Source: Polaromonas sp.
GTDB taxonomy: Bacteria > Pseudomonadota > Gammaproteobacteria > Burkholderiales > Burkholderiaceae_C
NCBI RefSeq assembly: GCF_029945895.1
Contig: NZ_JAQSDL010000097.1
Location: forward strand, 18,732 to 82,731
Length of the DNA stretch: 64,000 bases
Direction: 5' to 3'
Made by a program: the position numbers and the translations under genes. The notes under the pieces are model-generated. The model did not search any database, was not told where the DNA came from, and saw only the letters and a program-made list of their open reading frames with translations. Every line of letters starts with the position of its first letter. Positions within the stretch are counted from its first letter, which is position 1. This document shows positions 1 through 9,447 of the stretch, piece by piece.

Positions 1-121
1 TCTCGTCGAACGGGTTCATGGACAACTTCTGGTTCGCGAGATCGACTCCCGAACCGTCGGACTTGACGCGGGCCTTGACGTTGTAGTCCAGCACCCGCTT
101 GACGGCGACCAATATCTTCAC
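1..121 (-). CDS. etfB: Electron transfer flavoprotein beta subunit, N-terminal part
   Basis: The gene runs off the left edge, leaving 40 codons. The peptide starts [16 protein letters not shown] and reaches SMNPFDE, which matches the highly conserved EtfB N-terminus (nucleotide-binding fold). EtfB and EtfA form the soluble AMP/FAD heterodimer that takes electrons from acyl-CoA dehydrogenases to ETF:quinone oxidoreductase. The start is GTG at 121 with GGAG seven bases upstream; the nearby ATGs are followed by an early stop. Its place beside a cluster rich in ACADs fits its role, although etfBA is normally a housekeeping pair. Confidence 0.9.
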   Translation of the reverse strand, partial: MKILVAVKRVLDYNVKARVKSDGSGVDLANQKLSMNPFDE

Positions 122-183
122 TTCATCTCCATGTGATTAAAAAATAGGCAACTCAAAAATGGTAAGAACGGAGCAAATCCGGT

Positions 184-413
184 CCGCTTAACCCGAATGG
201 CACTTACTTAAGCCAAAAAGGCTGTCATCCCGGCCTTGAGCCGGGATCCATGCCACATGTTCCACCGCACAGGCCCGCGAGGCATGGATTGCGGGTCAAG
301 CCCGCAATGACAACTTCAGGCGTCATCCACGTTTCCGTTTGTCATCCCGGCTCAACGCCGGGGACAGGTTTCTCGGTATTCGCGCCTTAAGTAAGTGCCA
401 TTCCGCTTAACCC
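184..413. mobile_element. MITE-like element: 17-bp terminal inverted repeats with about 11-bp target duplication
   Basis: A perfect 17-bp inverted repeat, AATGGCACTTACTTAAG at 196-212 and its complement at 386-402, encloses about 170 bp without a gene. Directly outside lie identical direct repeats, CCGCTTAACCC at 184-194 (one extra G before the left tip) and 403-413. That is what a transposon insertion with a target-site duplication looks like. No transposase is present, so it would be a non-autonomous element. Long duplications of 10-13 bp are typical of IS4-family elements; that link is inference. The right duplication includes the first base of the TetR stop codon. Confidence 0.65.
224..364. 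repeat. Dispersed-type palindromic repeats inside the MITE-like element
   Basis: Three GTCAT-starting hairpin units occur: 224-252 (stem CCCGGC/GCCGGG), 283-311 (stem TGCGGG/CCCGCA, in inverse orientation to the first) and 340-364 (CCCGGC...GCCGGGG). The first and second units also pair with each other as an imperfect inverted repeat of about 29 bp. Such GTCATCCCGG-type units are common intergenic repeats in proteobacteria. I see no coding potential here. Confidence 0.55.
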
Positions 414-1012
414 TAGCTCACTCCCGATGCGGCCACACGAGGAAACAGCATCGTGTACATGCGCTGCGCCAGCGCGTCAACGTCCAGGCGCCCGCCTGGC
501 CGGTACCACTGCGCCGTCCAATTGAGGGCACCGAGCACCGTCTGGCGCACCAGCACGACATCGGCGTCGACCAGGCCCAGAGTCGCGGCCTCGTTGATCG
601 GCTCCATCCACAAGGCCTCGTAGGCGTCGCGCGATGCCATCACCCGGGTCTGCGCGTCCGGCGACAGGCTGCGCCACTCGTAGAGCAGCACGGTCATGGC
701 GTCGAGCCGCGGACCGAGCAAGGCCTTCAGGTGGCTGCGCACCATCGACAACAGCCGCTCGGGCAGCCGGGGCTGGCCGGCCAGCCCGTCGCGCACCGAC
801 TGCATGATGTCGCGAACGCCCTCCTCCATGATCGCCACCAGCAACTCCTCCTTGGTGGCGAAGTGATAGAAGAGCGAGCCCGAAGTCATGCCCATGGCCT
901 GGGCAATCTCGCGCACCGAAGTGCGCTCGAAGCCCTGGCGCCGGAACCGGCTCGCCGCGGTCGCCAGGATCGCATCTCTGCGCGGGAGTGGGTTGCTTCG
1001 CTGCTCTATCAT
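413..1012 (-). CDS. TetR/AcrR family transcriptional regulator
   Basis: This is a 199-residue TetR repressor. The N-terminal helix-turn-helix reads TSVREIAQAMGMTSGSLFYHF, followed by the family's KEELL start of the ligand domain. I chose ATG at 1012; an in-frame start 24 bases upstream is possible. It is divergent from the ACAD at 1158, with 145 bp between starts, so it probably controls the plus-strand catabolic operon in response to an acyl-CoA or the parent acid. It is clearly related to the TetR at 19521 at the other end of the operon (same GSLF-HF recognition helix, same LYE-RSL and GALN-x-x-x-QW stretches). Confidence 0.88.
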   Translation of the reverse strand: MIEQRSNPLPRRDAILATAASRFRRQGFERTSVREIAQAMGMTSGSLFYHFATKEELLVAIMEEGVRDIMQSVRDGLAGQPRLPERLLSMVRSHLKALLGPRLDAMTVLLYEWRSLSPDAQTRVMASRDAYEALWMEPINEAATLGLVDADVVLVRQTVLGALNWTAQWYRPGGRLDVDALAQRMYTMLFPRVAASGVS

Positions 1013-1157
1013 GCCATATACTATACCATCTAACAAGCGTTTGGTTGATGGCTTTGTCCATCGCGTGTTGGGCGCTTCCGGCGCCTTCCCGCGTGGACGA
1101 GCGACTCTTCGCGGCCGTCGGCCATGCCAGTGTCAATCGGACTTCAAGGACAGACCC
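1013..1157. promoter_or_regulatory. Divergent control region between TetR and the ACAD operon
   Basis: The 145-bp region separates two outward-facing genes. Just upstream of the TetR start lies an AT-rich block (catatactatacc, about 1014-1026) with TATAC repeats, a likely -10 or operator for the regulator. The ACAD has AAGGA at 1146-1150 before ATG at 1158. I could not pick a convincing -35/-10 pair for the plus strand. Confidence 0.4.
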
Positions 1158-2294
1158 ATGCTCAACCGCACCATCTTCGGTGAAGAACACGAACTCTTCC
1201 GGGACCAGGCCCGCCGCTTTCTGGAAGAAGAAGTCATCCCCCATCACGCCGGCTGGGAAACCGATGGCATCGTGCCGCGCGCCGTCTGGCGCAAGGCCGG
1301 CGCCGCGGGCTTGCTGTGTCCAGCCATTCCCGAAGCCTACGGCGGCGGTGGCGGCACGCGCCTGCACAGTGCCGTGCTGATTGAAGAAGTCTCGCGCGCC
1401 GGCACGAGCGGGCTCGGCTTCGGCCTGCACTCCGACATCGTGGCGCCCTACATCCTGGCCTACGGCACCGAGGAGCAAAAGCGCAGCTGGCTGCCGAAGA
1501 TGGCCACCGGCGAGGTGATTGGCGCCATCGCCATGACCGAGCCGGGCGCGGGCAGCGACCTGCAAAACGTGCGCACCAGTGCGGTCCGTGACGGGGACCA
1601 ACTGGTGATCAATGGTCAAAAGACCTTCATCACCAACGGCCAAAACGCCGACCTGGTGATCGTTGTCGTCAAGACCGACCCGACGCAAGGCGCCAAGGGC
1701 ACCTCGCTGGTGCTGGTCGAGACCGATCGTCCCGGTTTCACGCGCGGGCGCAACCTCGAAAAGATCGGCATGAAGGCGCAGGACACCTCGGAACTCTTCT
1801 TCGACGACGTGCGCGTGCCGGTCAGCAACATCCTTGGCGGCGAGGGCAAGGGCTTTTTCCTGCTGATGCAGGAACTGGCCTGGGAGCGCATGCAGATCGC
1901 CATCGGCGCGGTGGCGGGCGCCGAGGCCGCGCTCGAATGGACGCTGGCCTACACCAAGGATCGCAAGGCCTTCGGCCAGCGCGTGATTGACTTCCAGCAC
2001 AACCGCTTCAAGCTCGCCGAAATGAAGACCGAGGTGCAGATCGCACAGGTCTTTGTCGACCGCCTGCTCGGCCTGCTGATGGACGGTCAGCTTGATGCTG
2101 CCACCGCCGCGATGGCCAAGTACTGGACCACCGACCTGCACTGCAAGGTGATCGACCAATGCCTGCAGATGTTCGGCGGCTTCGGCTACATGTGGGAGTA
2201 CCCGATTGCCCGCGCCTATGCGGATGCGCGCGTCGCGCGCATCTACGGTGGCGCCAACGAAATCATGAAGGAAATCATCAGCCGTACGCTGTAG
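1158..2294 (+). CDS. Acyl-CoA dehydrogenase (isovaleryl/citronellyl-CoA-type active site)
   Basis: This 378-residue flavoenzyme desaturates an acyl-CoA at C2-C3 and passes electrons to ETF. The FAD-contact motifs [10 protein letters not shown] and FITNGQ are intact, as is the C-terminal [12 protein letters not shown] block. The usual loop glutamate (YEG) is replaced by YGGANEI, while Glu243 in the WERMQIAIG helix is in place. This is the catalytic base arrangement of isovaleryl-CoA and long-chain ACADs, which suits branched substrates. The start is supported by AAGGA at 1146-1150. It is the first gene of the operon under TetR. Confidence 0.88.
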   Translation: MLNRTIFGEEHELFRDQARRFLEEEVIPHHAGWETDGIVPRAVWRKAGAAGLLCPAIPEAYGGGGGTRLHSAVLIEEVSRAGTSGLGFGLHSDIVAPYILAYGTEEQKRSWLPKMATGEVIGAIAMTEPGAGSDLQNVRTSAVRDGDQLVINGQKTFITNGQNADLVIVVVKTDPTQGAKGTSLVLVETDRPGFTRGRNLEKIGMKAQDTSELFFDDVRVPVSNILGGEGKGFFLLMQELAWERMQIAIGAVAGAEAALEWTLAYTKDRKAFGQRVIDFQHNRFKLAEMKTEVQIAQVFVDRLLGLLMDGQLDAATAAMAKYWTTDLHCKVIDQCLQMFGGFGYMWEYPIARAYADARVARIYGGANEIMKEIISRTL

Positions 2295-2364
2295 CACCCG
2301 CCGCCAGCCGCTTTTCGCCCTCTTGCCTATCGCTTCCACAGATTCAAAAAGAAGGAAACCCACC

Positions 2365-3573
2365 ATGACCGACGCATTCATTTACGACGCCGTGCGCACG
2401 CCGCGCGGCAAGGGCCGCAGCTCGGGTGCGCTGCACGGCACCACGCCCATCAGCTTGGCCATCACGGCGCTGCAGGCACTGCGCGACCGCAACACCCTGG
2501 ACACCGCCTTCGTGGACGACATCATCCTCGGCTGCGTCGAACCCGCCGGCGAGCAAGGCGCCGACATCGCGCGCGTTGCGGCCATCGCCGCCGGGTACCA
2601 CGAGAGCGTGGCCGGCGTGCAGGTCAATCGCTTTTGCGCCTCGGGGCTCGAGGCCTGCAACATGGCCGCCGCCAAAGTGATGTCGGGCCAGTCGCCACTG
2701 GTCATCGGCGGCGGCGTGGAGAGCATGAGCCGTGTGCCCATGGGCACCAGCGGCGGCGCCTGGGCGATTGACCCAGCAGTGGCGATTCCGACCTATTTCG
2801 TGCCGCAGGGCATTTCGGCCGACCTGATTGCCACCCTATACGGCCACAGCCGCAGCGACGTCGACAGCTACGCGGTCGAAAGCCAGCGCCGCGCTGCGCT
2901 CGCCTGGGCCGAGGGCCGCTTCGCCAAGTCGATCGTTCCAGTCAAGGACGTGAGCGGTTGCCTCGTACTTGAGCGCGACGAACACATGCGCGCCGAAACC
3001 ACGCTGGAGTCGCTGGCCAAGCTGGAGCCTGCGTTCAAGGTGCAGGGCGAAAAATACGGTTTCGACGCGGTGGCCATCCAGCGTTATCCGGAGCTGGAGC
3101 GCATGGTGCACGTGCACCACGCTGGCAATTCGTCGGGCATTGTTGACGGTGCGGCTGCGGTGCTGATCGGCAACGCCGAGGTCGGTAAACAGCTGGGCCT
3201 GAAAGCCCGTGCCCGCATCCGCTCGTTCGCCTCCATCGGCAGCGAGCCCACCATCATGCTGACCGGCCCCTCCTACTCGGCGGAAAAGGCGCTCAAGCTC
3301 GCCGGCATGAAGGCCAGCGACATCGACCTCTATGAATTGAACGAAGCCTTCGCCTCGGTCGTGCTGCGTTTCATGGAAGTGATGAAGGTCTCGCACGACA
3401 AGATGAACGTCAACGGCGGGGCCATCGCGATGGGGCACCCCCTGGGCGCGACCGGCGCCATGATTCTGGGCACCCTGCTCGACGAACTCGAGCGGCGCAA
3501 CCTGTCCACCGGCCTGATCACGCTGTGCGTGGGCGCCGGCATGGGCACCGCCACCATCATCGAGCGCGTCTGA
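2365..3573 (+). CDS. Acetyl-CoA C-acyltransferase (thiolase)
   Basis: This 402-residue biosynthetic/degradative thiolase-fold enzyme cleaves 3-oxoacyl-CoA with CoA in beta-oxidation. The catalytic triad is present: nucleophile Cys91 in NRFCASG, His358 in AMGHPLG and Cys388 in [14 protein letters not shown] lies about ten bases before ATG 2365. Together with the FadB-like gene 45 bp downstream it forms a complete beta-oxidation pair, as in fadAB operons. Confidence 0.93.
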   Translation: MTDAFIYDAVRTPRGKGRSSGALHGTTPISLAITALQALRDRNTLDTAFVDDIILGCVEPAGEQGADIARVAAIAAGYHESVAGVQVNRFCASGLEACNMAAAKVMSGQSPLVIGGGVESMSRVPMGTSGGAWAIDPAVAIPTYFVPQGISADLIATLYGHSRSDVDSYAVESQRRAALAWAEGRFAKSIVPVKDVSGCLVLERDEHMRAETTLESLAKLEPAFKVQGEKYGFDAVAIQRYPELERMVHVHHAGNSSGIVDGAAAVLIGNAEVGKQLGLKARARIRSFASIGSEPTIMLTGPSYSAEKALKLAGMKASDIDLYELNEAFASVVLRFMEVMKVSHDKMNVNGGAIAMGHPLGATGAMILGTLLDELERRNLSTGLITLCVGAGMGTATIIERV

Positions 3574-3618
3574 AGCCCCGGCACGACGCGAACCTCATCA
3601 CAGACCTGGACCACCACC

Positions 3619-5751
3619 ATGACGATTGACTACAAGCTTGATGCCGACGGCATCGCCACCATCACTTGGGCCATGCAGGACGTGCCCATGAACGTCCTCA
3701 ACCAACAATCGATTCCTGCCTTCGCCGACGCCGTGAAGCGTGCCCAGGCGGATTCCGCCGTCAAGGGCGTGATCGTCACCTCGGCGAAGGCGGACTTCAT
3801 TGCCGGCGCTGACCTCAACATGGTGCTGGCGCTCCAAGATGCCGCTGGCATGCTGGATTTTGTGTCGTCGTTACACAGTCTGCTGCGCGGCATCGAAACG
3901 GGCGGCAAGCCATACGTGGCGGCCATGAATGGCACAGCGCTGGGCGGCGGCTATGAAATTGCGCTGGCCTGCCATCGGCGCATCGCCGCCGACAATCCCA
4001 AAGCACTCATCGGGCTGCCCGAAGTCACGCTCGGCTTGCTACCAGGCGGGGGTGGCACGCAAAGGCTGCCACGCGTGATCGGCGTGCGCAACGCCCTGCC
4101 CTTCCTGCTGGAAGGTAAGAAACTCGCACCCAAAAAGGCACTGGAAGCCGGCCTGGTTGACGAGGTCGTCCCGGCCGATGAATTGCTCTCTCGTGCCAAG
4201 GAGTGGTTACTCGGCGACGGTGCCAAGAACGCCACCAGGCCATGGGACCAGAAGGGTTTCAAACTTCCCGGAGGCGCTGTGCAAAGCCCCGCCGGCTACG
4301 AAACCTTCACCGCAGGCAACGCCATGCTGCGCGCCAAAACCTTTGGCAACTATCCCGCACCTGAGGCGATCTTGAACTGCGTCTACAACGGCTGCCAGGT
4401 CGACATCGACACCGGCTGCAAAGTCGAAATGCGTGAATTCGCGAAGCTGGCGACGGGGGTCGAATCCAAGAACATGATCCGCTCGCTGTTCTTCGGCATC
4501 ACCGCCGCCAGCAAGCTGGCCTCGCGGCCTAAGGGCGTGCCCAAGGCCAGCTACCGCAAGGTCGGCATTCTGGGGGCCGGCATGATGGGCGCGGGCATTG
4601 CCTTCGCCGCCGCGGAGGGCGGCATGGACGTGGTGCTGCTCGACAGCAGCACCGACGGCGCGGCCAGGGGCAAGGCCTACAGCGAAGGCCTGTGGAACAA
4701 ACGCGTTGGGGCCAAGCGCCTGACCGAGGCCGAGCGTGATGCCAAGCTCGCGCTGATCAAACCGACCACCGACTTTGCCGACCTGGCAGGCTGTGACATC
4801 GTGGTCGAAGCGGTGTTTGAAGACCGTGCCATCAAGGCCGACGTGACGCGCAAGGCCGAAGCGGTGATTGCCAGCAGCGCCATCTTCGCCTCCAATACCT
4901 CCACCCTGCCGATCAGCGGGCTGGCCGAGGCCTCGGCGCGTCCGGCCAACTTCATCGGCCTGCATTTCTTCTCGCCAGTCGACAAGATGCCGCTGGTCGA
5001 GATCATTCGCGGCCAGGCTACCAGTGACGAATGCCTGGCCCGCGCCATGGACTTCGTCAAGGCGATCCGCAAAACGCCCATCGTCGTCAATGACAGCCGC
5101 GGCTTCTACACCAGCCGCGTGTTCTCCACCTACGTCGGCGAAGGCCTGGCGCTGCTGGCCGAAGGCGTGAAGCCGGCCCTGATCGACAACGCCGGGCGCA
5201 TGACCGGCATGCCGGTGGGGCCGCTGGCGCTGGCCGACGAAGTCTCGCTCGAACTGATGGCGCGCATCCGCAAACAAACCGCCGCCGACCTCGGCGCGGC
5301 CTACCAGCGCAGCGCCATCGACGACGTTTGCGACCGCATGGTGGACAAATTGGGGCGGCTGGGTAAAAAGACCGGCCAGGGCTTCTACGACTACCCGCAA
5401 GACGGCCCCAAGCAGCTCTGGCCGGGCCTGGCGCAGGAGTTCCCGCTGTCAGCCACGCAACCCACAGTCGAAGAGGTCAAGCAGCGCCTGATGTTCATCC
5501 AGTCGCTTGAGACCGCACGCTGCCTCGAAGAGAAAGTTCTGCTGGCACCGATCGATGCTGATGTCGGCGCGATCCTGGGCTGGGGCTTCCCAGCCTACCT
5601 GGGTGGCCCGATCGGCCAGATCCACAGCCTGGGGGTGTCCGCCTTTGTCAAAGCCTGCGAGAGCCTGGCAGAGCGGCACGGTGCGCGCTTCGCGCCGCCG
5701 CAACTGCTGCGCCGCATGGCCGACCATGGTGAGCGTTTTTACGACCTGTAA
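3619..5751 (+). CDS. FadB-type enoyl-CoA hydratase / 3-hydroxyacyl-CoA dehydrogenase
   Basis: This 710-residue multifunctional protein starts with a crotonase domain (residues about 1-190) carrying Glu113 in GGGYEIALAC and Glu135 in LPEVTLGLLPGGGG, the two hydratase acids. A Rossmann domain begins at ILGAGMMGAGI (about 316) with the catalytic His in GLHFFSPV (about 448), followed by the 3HCDH C-terminal domains. It hydrates 2-enoyl-CoA and oxidises the L-3-hydroxyacyl-CoA with NAD. The length is normal for FadB/FadJ-like proteins. It pairs with the upstream thiolase. Confidence 0.93.
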   Translation: MTIDYKLDADGIATITWAMQDVPMNVLNQQSIPAFADAVKRAQADSAVKGVIVTSAKADFIAGADLNMVLALQDAAGMLDFVSSLHSLLRGIETGGKPYVAAMNGTALGGGYEIALACHRRIAADNPKALIGLPEVTLGLLPGGGGTQRLPRVIGVRNALPFLLEGKKLAPKKALEAGLVDEVVPADELLSRAKEWLLGDGAKNATRPWDQKGFKLPGGAVQSPAGYETFTAGNAMLRAKTFGNYPAPEAILNCVYNGCQVDIDTGCKVEMREFAKLATGVESKNMIRSLFFGITAASKLASRPKGVPKASYRKVGILGAGMMGAGIAFAAAEGGMDVVLLDSSTDGAARGKAYSEGLWNKRVGAKRLTEAERDAKLALIKPTTDFADLAGCDIVVEAVFEDRAIKADVTRKAEAVIASSAIFASNTSTLPISGLAEASARPANFIGLHFFSPVDKMPLVEIIRGQATSDECLARAMDFVKAIRKTPIVVNDSRGFYTSRVFSTYVGEGLALLAEGVKPALIDNAGRMTGMPVGPLALADEVSLELMARIRKQTAADLGAAYQRSAIDDVCDRMVDKLGRLGKKTGQGFYDYPQDGPKQLWPGLAQEFPLSATQPTVEEVKQRLMFIQSLETARCLEEKVLLAPIDADVGAILGWGFPAYLGGPIGQIHSLGVSAFVKACESLAERHGARFAPPQLLRRMADHGERFYDL

Positions 5752-5802
5752 GCAGGCCTGTTACCACATTCGTTCACTGCGACCTTTCAGCGAGAACCGC
5801 CC

Positions 5803-7422
5803 ATGCCCGCCATTCAAAGTCAAGTCGACCCGCAGTCAGAGAGCTTCCAGCGCGAGCGCGCACAGATGCTCGCGCTGATCGACAGTTTCCGCACGCTCGA
5901 AGACCGTGTGCGCAACACGTCGAACAGCCAGGAAGCCAAGTTCCGCGCCCGCAAACAGCTGCTGCCGCGCGAGCGCATCGCGCTGCTGCTCGACCGCGGC
6001 TCGCCGTGGCTGGAGTTCTCGACCCTGGCCGGTTTCAGGATGCACGACGACGACGGCGAGAAGAACGTGCTGGGGGGCGGGATCATCTGCGGCATCGGGG
6101 TGGTGTCGGGCATCCGCTGCGTGGTGATCGCGTCGGACAGCGCGATCAAGGGCGGCACCATCACGCCGATGGGCCTGCGCAAGAGCCTGCGCGCCGAAGC
6201 CATCGCACTGGAGAACAAACTGCCGGTGGTGCGACTGGTCGAGTCCGGCGGCGCCAACCTGATGCATGTGGGCGAGGTGTTCATTGACGGCGGCCGCGGC
6301 TTCGCCAACCAGGCACGGCTATCGGCCAGGGGCATTCCGCAGGTCTGCGTGATGCACGGCCACTCGACCGCCGGCGGCGCCTACCTGCCGGGCATGTCCG
6401 ACTATGTGATCATGGTGCGCGGCCGCGCCAAGGCTTTCCTGGCCGGCCCGCCCTTGCTCAAGGCCGCCACCGGCGAGATCGCCACCGGCGAAGAGCTGGG
6501 CGGCGCCGAGATGCACTGCTCGATGTCGGGCGTGGCCGAGTACCTGGCCGAGGACGATGCCGACGGCATCCGCATCGCACGCGACATCCTGGCGCGGCTG
6601 CCGTGGAACGACCGCTTGCCGATGCGAGCGGTGAAGACCTGGAAAGAGCCGCGTTATCCGGTCGAGCAACTGGCGGGCGTGGTGCCGGTTGACTTCCGCC
6701 AGCCCTACGACATGCGCGAAGTGCTGGCGCGGGTGATCGACGACTCCGACTTCCTCGAATTCAAATCGCTGTACGGCTCCAGTACCGTGTGCGGCCATGG
6801 CGCCATCGAGGGACACCCTTGCGGCTTCATCGGCAACAACGGGCCCATCGATCCGCAAGGCGCCACCAAGGCGACCCAGTTCATCCAACTGTGCTGCCAG
6901 TCTGGCACCCCGATCGTCTATCTGCAGAACACCACCGGCTTCATGGTCGGCAAGGACGTCGAACAGGTCGGCATGATCAAGCACGGCGCCAAGATGATCC
7001 AGGCCGTGGCCAATGCCACCGTGCCGCAGATCACCGTGATGACCGGCGCCTCCTTCGGCGCCGGCAACTACGGCATGTGCGGCCGCGCCTACGACCCGCG
7101 CTTCATGTTCGCCTGGCCCAACGCGCGGGTGGCGGTGATGGGCGGCGAACAGGCCGCCACCGTGATGCGCATCGTGACCGAGGAAAAAATGGCCAAGACC
7201 GGACAGGAACCATCGGCCGAAACCATGGCCACCATGAAGAGCGAGATCCTGGCGCGTTTTGACCTCGAATCGCATTCGCTGTTTGCCACCGCGCGCCTGT
7301 GGGACGACGGCATCATCGACCCGCGCGACACCCGCCGCGCGCTCGCCACCACCCTGGCGGTGTGTCGCGAAGCCGGGTTGCGGCCTCTGAACTCGAACAC
7401 CTTTGGCGTGGCACGGATGTGA
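5803..7422 (+). CDS. atuC: Acyl-CoA carboxylase, carboxyltransferase (beta) subunit, geranyl-CoA type
   Basis: This 539-residue protein has the tandem crotonase-like halves of biotin-dependent carboxyltransferases. Oxyanion stretches STAGGAYLPGMSDY and GASFGAGNYGMCGRAYDP match the methylcrotonyl/geranyl-CoA carboxylase family. It moves carboxyl from biotin to the gamma carbon of a beta-methyl enoyl-CoA. Compared with the second carboxylase in this window (61515-63122), the acyl pocket strand differs (FANQARLS against FNNQVRMS). With AtuA, an AtuD-like ACAD and the alpha subunit in the same operon I favour geranyl-CoA as substrate, by context; a methylcrotonyl or similar substrate remains possible. 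Confidence 0.82.
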   Translation: MPAIQSQVDPQSESFQRERAQMLALIDSFRTLEDRVRNTSNSQEAKFRARKQLLPRERIALLLDRGSPWLEFSTLAGFRMHDDDGEKNVLGGGIICGIGVVSGIRCVVIASDSAIKGGTITPMGLRKSLRAEAIALENKLPVVRLVESGGANLMHVGEVFIDGGRGFANQARLSARGIPQVCVMHGHSTAGGAYLPGMSDYVIMVRGRAKAFLAGPPLLKAATGEIATGEELGGAEMHCSMSGVAEYLAEDDADGIRIARDILARLPWNDRLPMRAVKTWKEPRYPVEQLAGVVPVDFRQPYDMREVLARVIDDSDFLEFKSLYGSSTVCGHGAIEGHPCGFIGNNGPIDPQGATKATQFIQLCCQSGTPIVYLQNTTGFMVGKDVEQVGMIKHGAKMIQAVANATVPQITVMTGASFGAGNYGMCGRAYDPRFMFAWPNARVAVMGGEQAATVMRIVTEEKMAKTGQEPSAETMATMKSEILARFDLESHSLFATARLWDDGIIDPRDTRRALATTLAVCREAGLRPLNSNTFGVARM

Positions 7423-7430
7423 GAACCCTG

Positions 7431-9392
7431 ATGAACTTCACAAAAATTCTGATTGCCAACCGCGGCGAAATCGCCTGCCGGATCATCCGCACGGCCCAGG
7501 CGCTGGGCTACCGCACGGTGGCCGTTTACAGCGAAGCCGATGCTCAAGCGCTGCATGTCACCATGGCCGACGAAGCCGTGTGCATCGGCCCGGCGCCGGT
7601 GCGTGAGAGCTACCTCAATGTCGCGGCGCTGCTGGCGGCGGCGCGCAGCACGGGCGCCGATGCGGTCCACCCCGGCTACGGCTTCCTGTCCGAGAACGAC
7701 GCCTTTGCGCAGGCTTGCCTCGACGCCGGGCTGGTGTTCATCGGCCCGGACCCGCAGGCCATCCTGAAAATGGGCAACAAGGCCGGCGCCAAGCGCTTGA
7801 TGCTGGCCGCGGGTGTGCCCTGCGTGCCGGGCTACCAGGGCGCGGACCAATCCGACGCCACACTGGTCGCGCAGGCGCGCGACATCGGTTTCCCGATCAT
7901 GGTCAAGGCTGCCGCGGGCGGCGGCGGACGCGGCATGCGGCTGGTCGAACAGCCGCAGGACTTGCCCTCCGCGCTGGTCAGTGCCCGTTCGGAAGCAGGC
8001 AATGCCTTCGGCAGCGAAGAGCTGATTCTCGAACGCGCGGTGATCGAACCGCGCCACGTCGAAATCCAGGTCTTCGGCGACCGGCACGGCCACATCATCC
8101 ACCTGGGCGAGCGCGACTGCTCGATCCAGCGTCGGCACCAGAAGGTGTTCGAAGAAGCGCCCTCCCCGGCGGTCACGCCCGAGCTGCGCGCGCAAATGGG
8201 TGCGGCGGCGGTGGCGGCGGCGCGCACCGTGAACTACGTCGGCGCCGGCACGGTCGAGTTTTTACTTGACCGCGAAGGGCGTTTCTACTTTCTGGAGATG
8301 AACACACGGCTGCAGGTCGAACACCCGGTGACCGAGTGCATCACCGGTCTGGACCTGGTGGCGTGGCAGATCGCCGTGGCCCGTGGCGAGCCCTTGCCGC
8401 TGACTCAGGAGCAAGTGCAATTGAACGGGCACGCTATCGAAGTGCGCCTGTATGCCGAAGACCCGTACGCGGGCTTCCTGCCGCAAAGTGGCGATGTTGC
8501 GCTCTGGCGCCCGCCCACGGGCGAGGGCGTGCGCGTTGATCATGGACTGACATCAGGTCAGACCGTCAGCCCGCACTACGACCCCATGATCGCCAAGATC
8601 ATTGCGCACGGCGCGACCCGCGACGAGGCCCGACGACGCCTGATCGGAGCGCTGCAACGCACCCGCCTGCTCGGCCTACCCCACAACCGTGCCTTCCTCG
8701 AAGCCGTGGCCAGCCACCCGGCCTTCGCCGCTGGCGAAACGACCACTGCCTTCATCGCCCAGCACTTCGACAGTGCGGCGCTGGTGCGGCCCCAACCCGA
8801 TTCGTTGGCGTTGGCGCTGGCCAGCACGCTGTGGTTCGAAGCCAGCGCCACGCCGGTCGCAGCCGCGCCCTGGCGCTCCAGCGGACCGGCACGCTGGCCG
8901 ATGCTGATCGGCGAGGGCGAACACCGCCATGCCGTGCACATCACGGTCACAGGAACCCACAGCTACACGCTCGAAGTGGGCGCGGCGCTGCACCACATCA
9001 CCCTCAGCGGGCGCGAAGGCGAGTGCCTGCGCCTGATCGCCGATGGCGTGCAGCAGCACGCGGCGGCGGTGTTTGCCGGCGGCGTGTTGCACCTGGAACT
9101 GGGCGACCTGAGCGCCAGCTTTGAAGACTTGACCTATGCCCCGCCGGCCGCGGCTGCAGGAAGCGCGGAGTCACGCGTGCTCGCACCCATGAATGGACGG
9201 GTGCTGGCAGTTGACGTCCAAAATGGCGACACGGTCACCAAGGGGCAACGCCTGGCGGTGCTCGAAGCCATGAAGATGGAGCATCAACTGCTGGCCCGTC
9301 GCGATGGCGTGGTGGACCAGGTTGCGGTGCGCGCTGGCGACCAGGTTGCCACGCGCGCATTGTTGGTGTCACTGGTCGAGCAGCCTGATTGA
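7431..9392 (+). CDS. atuF: Acyl-CoA carboxylase, biotin carboxylase/BCCP (alpha) subunit
   Basis: This 653-residue protein starts MNFTKILIANRGEIACRI, the classic biotin-carboxylase N-terminus. The ATP-grasp glycine loop AAGGGGRGM follows, then the RDCSIQRRHQK and EMNTRLQVEHPVTE motifs. A linker leads to a C-terminal biotinyl domain with EAMKMEH; Lys615 should carry biotin. ATG 7431 lies 8 bp after the beta gene stop. The domain order is that of MCC/GCC alpha subunits, which assemble as alpha6-beta6 with the preceding gene product. Confidence 0.9.
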   Translation: MNFTKILIANRGEIACRIIRTAQALGYRTVAVYSEADAQALHVTMADEAVCIGPAPVRESYLNVAALLAAARSTGADAVHPGYGFLSENDAFAQACLDAGLVFIGPDPQAILKMGNKAGAKRLMLAAGVPCVPGYQGADQSDATLVAQARDIGFPIMVKAAAGGGGRGMRLVEQPQDLPSALVSARSEAGNAFGSEELILERAVIEPRHVEIQVFGDRHGHIIHLGERDCSIQRRHQKVFEEAPSPAVTPELRAQMGAAAVAAARTVNYVGAGTVEFLLDREGRFYFLEMNTRLQVEHPVTECITGLDLVAWQIAVARGEPLPLTQEQVQLNGHAIEVRLYAEDPYAGFLPQSGDVALWRPPTGEGVRVDHGLTSGQTVSPHYDPMIAKIIAHGATRDEARRRLIGALQRTRLLGLPHNRAFLEAVASHPAFAAGETTTAFIAQHFDSAALVRPQPDSLALALASTLWFEASATPVAAAPWRSSGPARWPMLIGEGEHRHAVHITVTGTHSYTLEVGAALHHITLSGREGECLRLIADGVQQHAAAVFAGGVLHLELGDLSASFEDLTYAPPAAAAGSAESRVLAPMNGRVLAVDVQNGDTVTKGQRLAVLEAMKMEHQLLARRDGVVDQVAVRAGDQVATRALLVSLVEQPD

Positions 9393-9447
9393 TGCGCACG
9401 TCGCCCTGCACGCACGACACACGCCATACCCACGAGGAGTAATACCC

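Noticed and set aside
224-364. Palindromic units considered as a CRISPR array
   Set aside because: There are only three units, they differ in sequence and orientation, and there are no regular spacers.
477-2381. Very long minus-strand open frame (634 codons) across the TetR and ACAD genes
   Set aside because: It is the complement of the ACAD gene with His/Arg/Gly-rich content and no family motifs; high-GC coding DNA often leaves antisense frames open.
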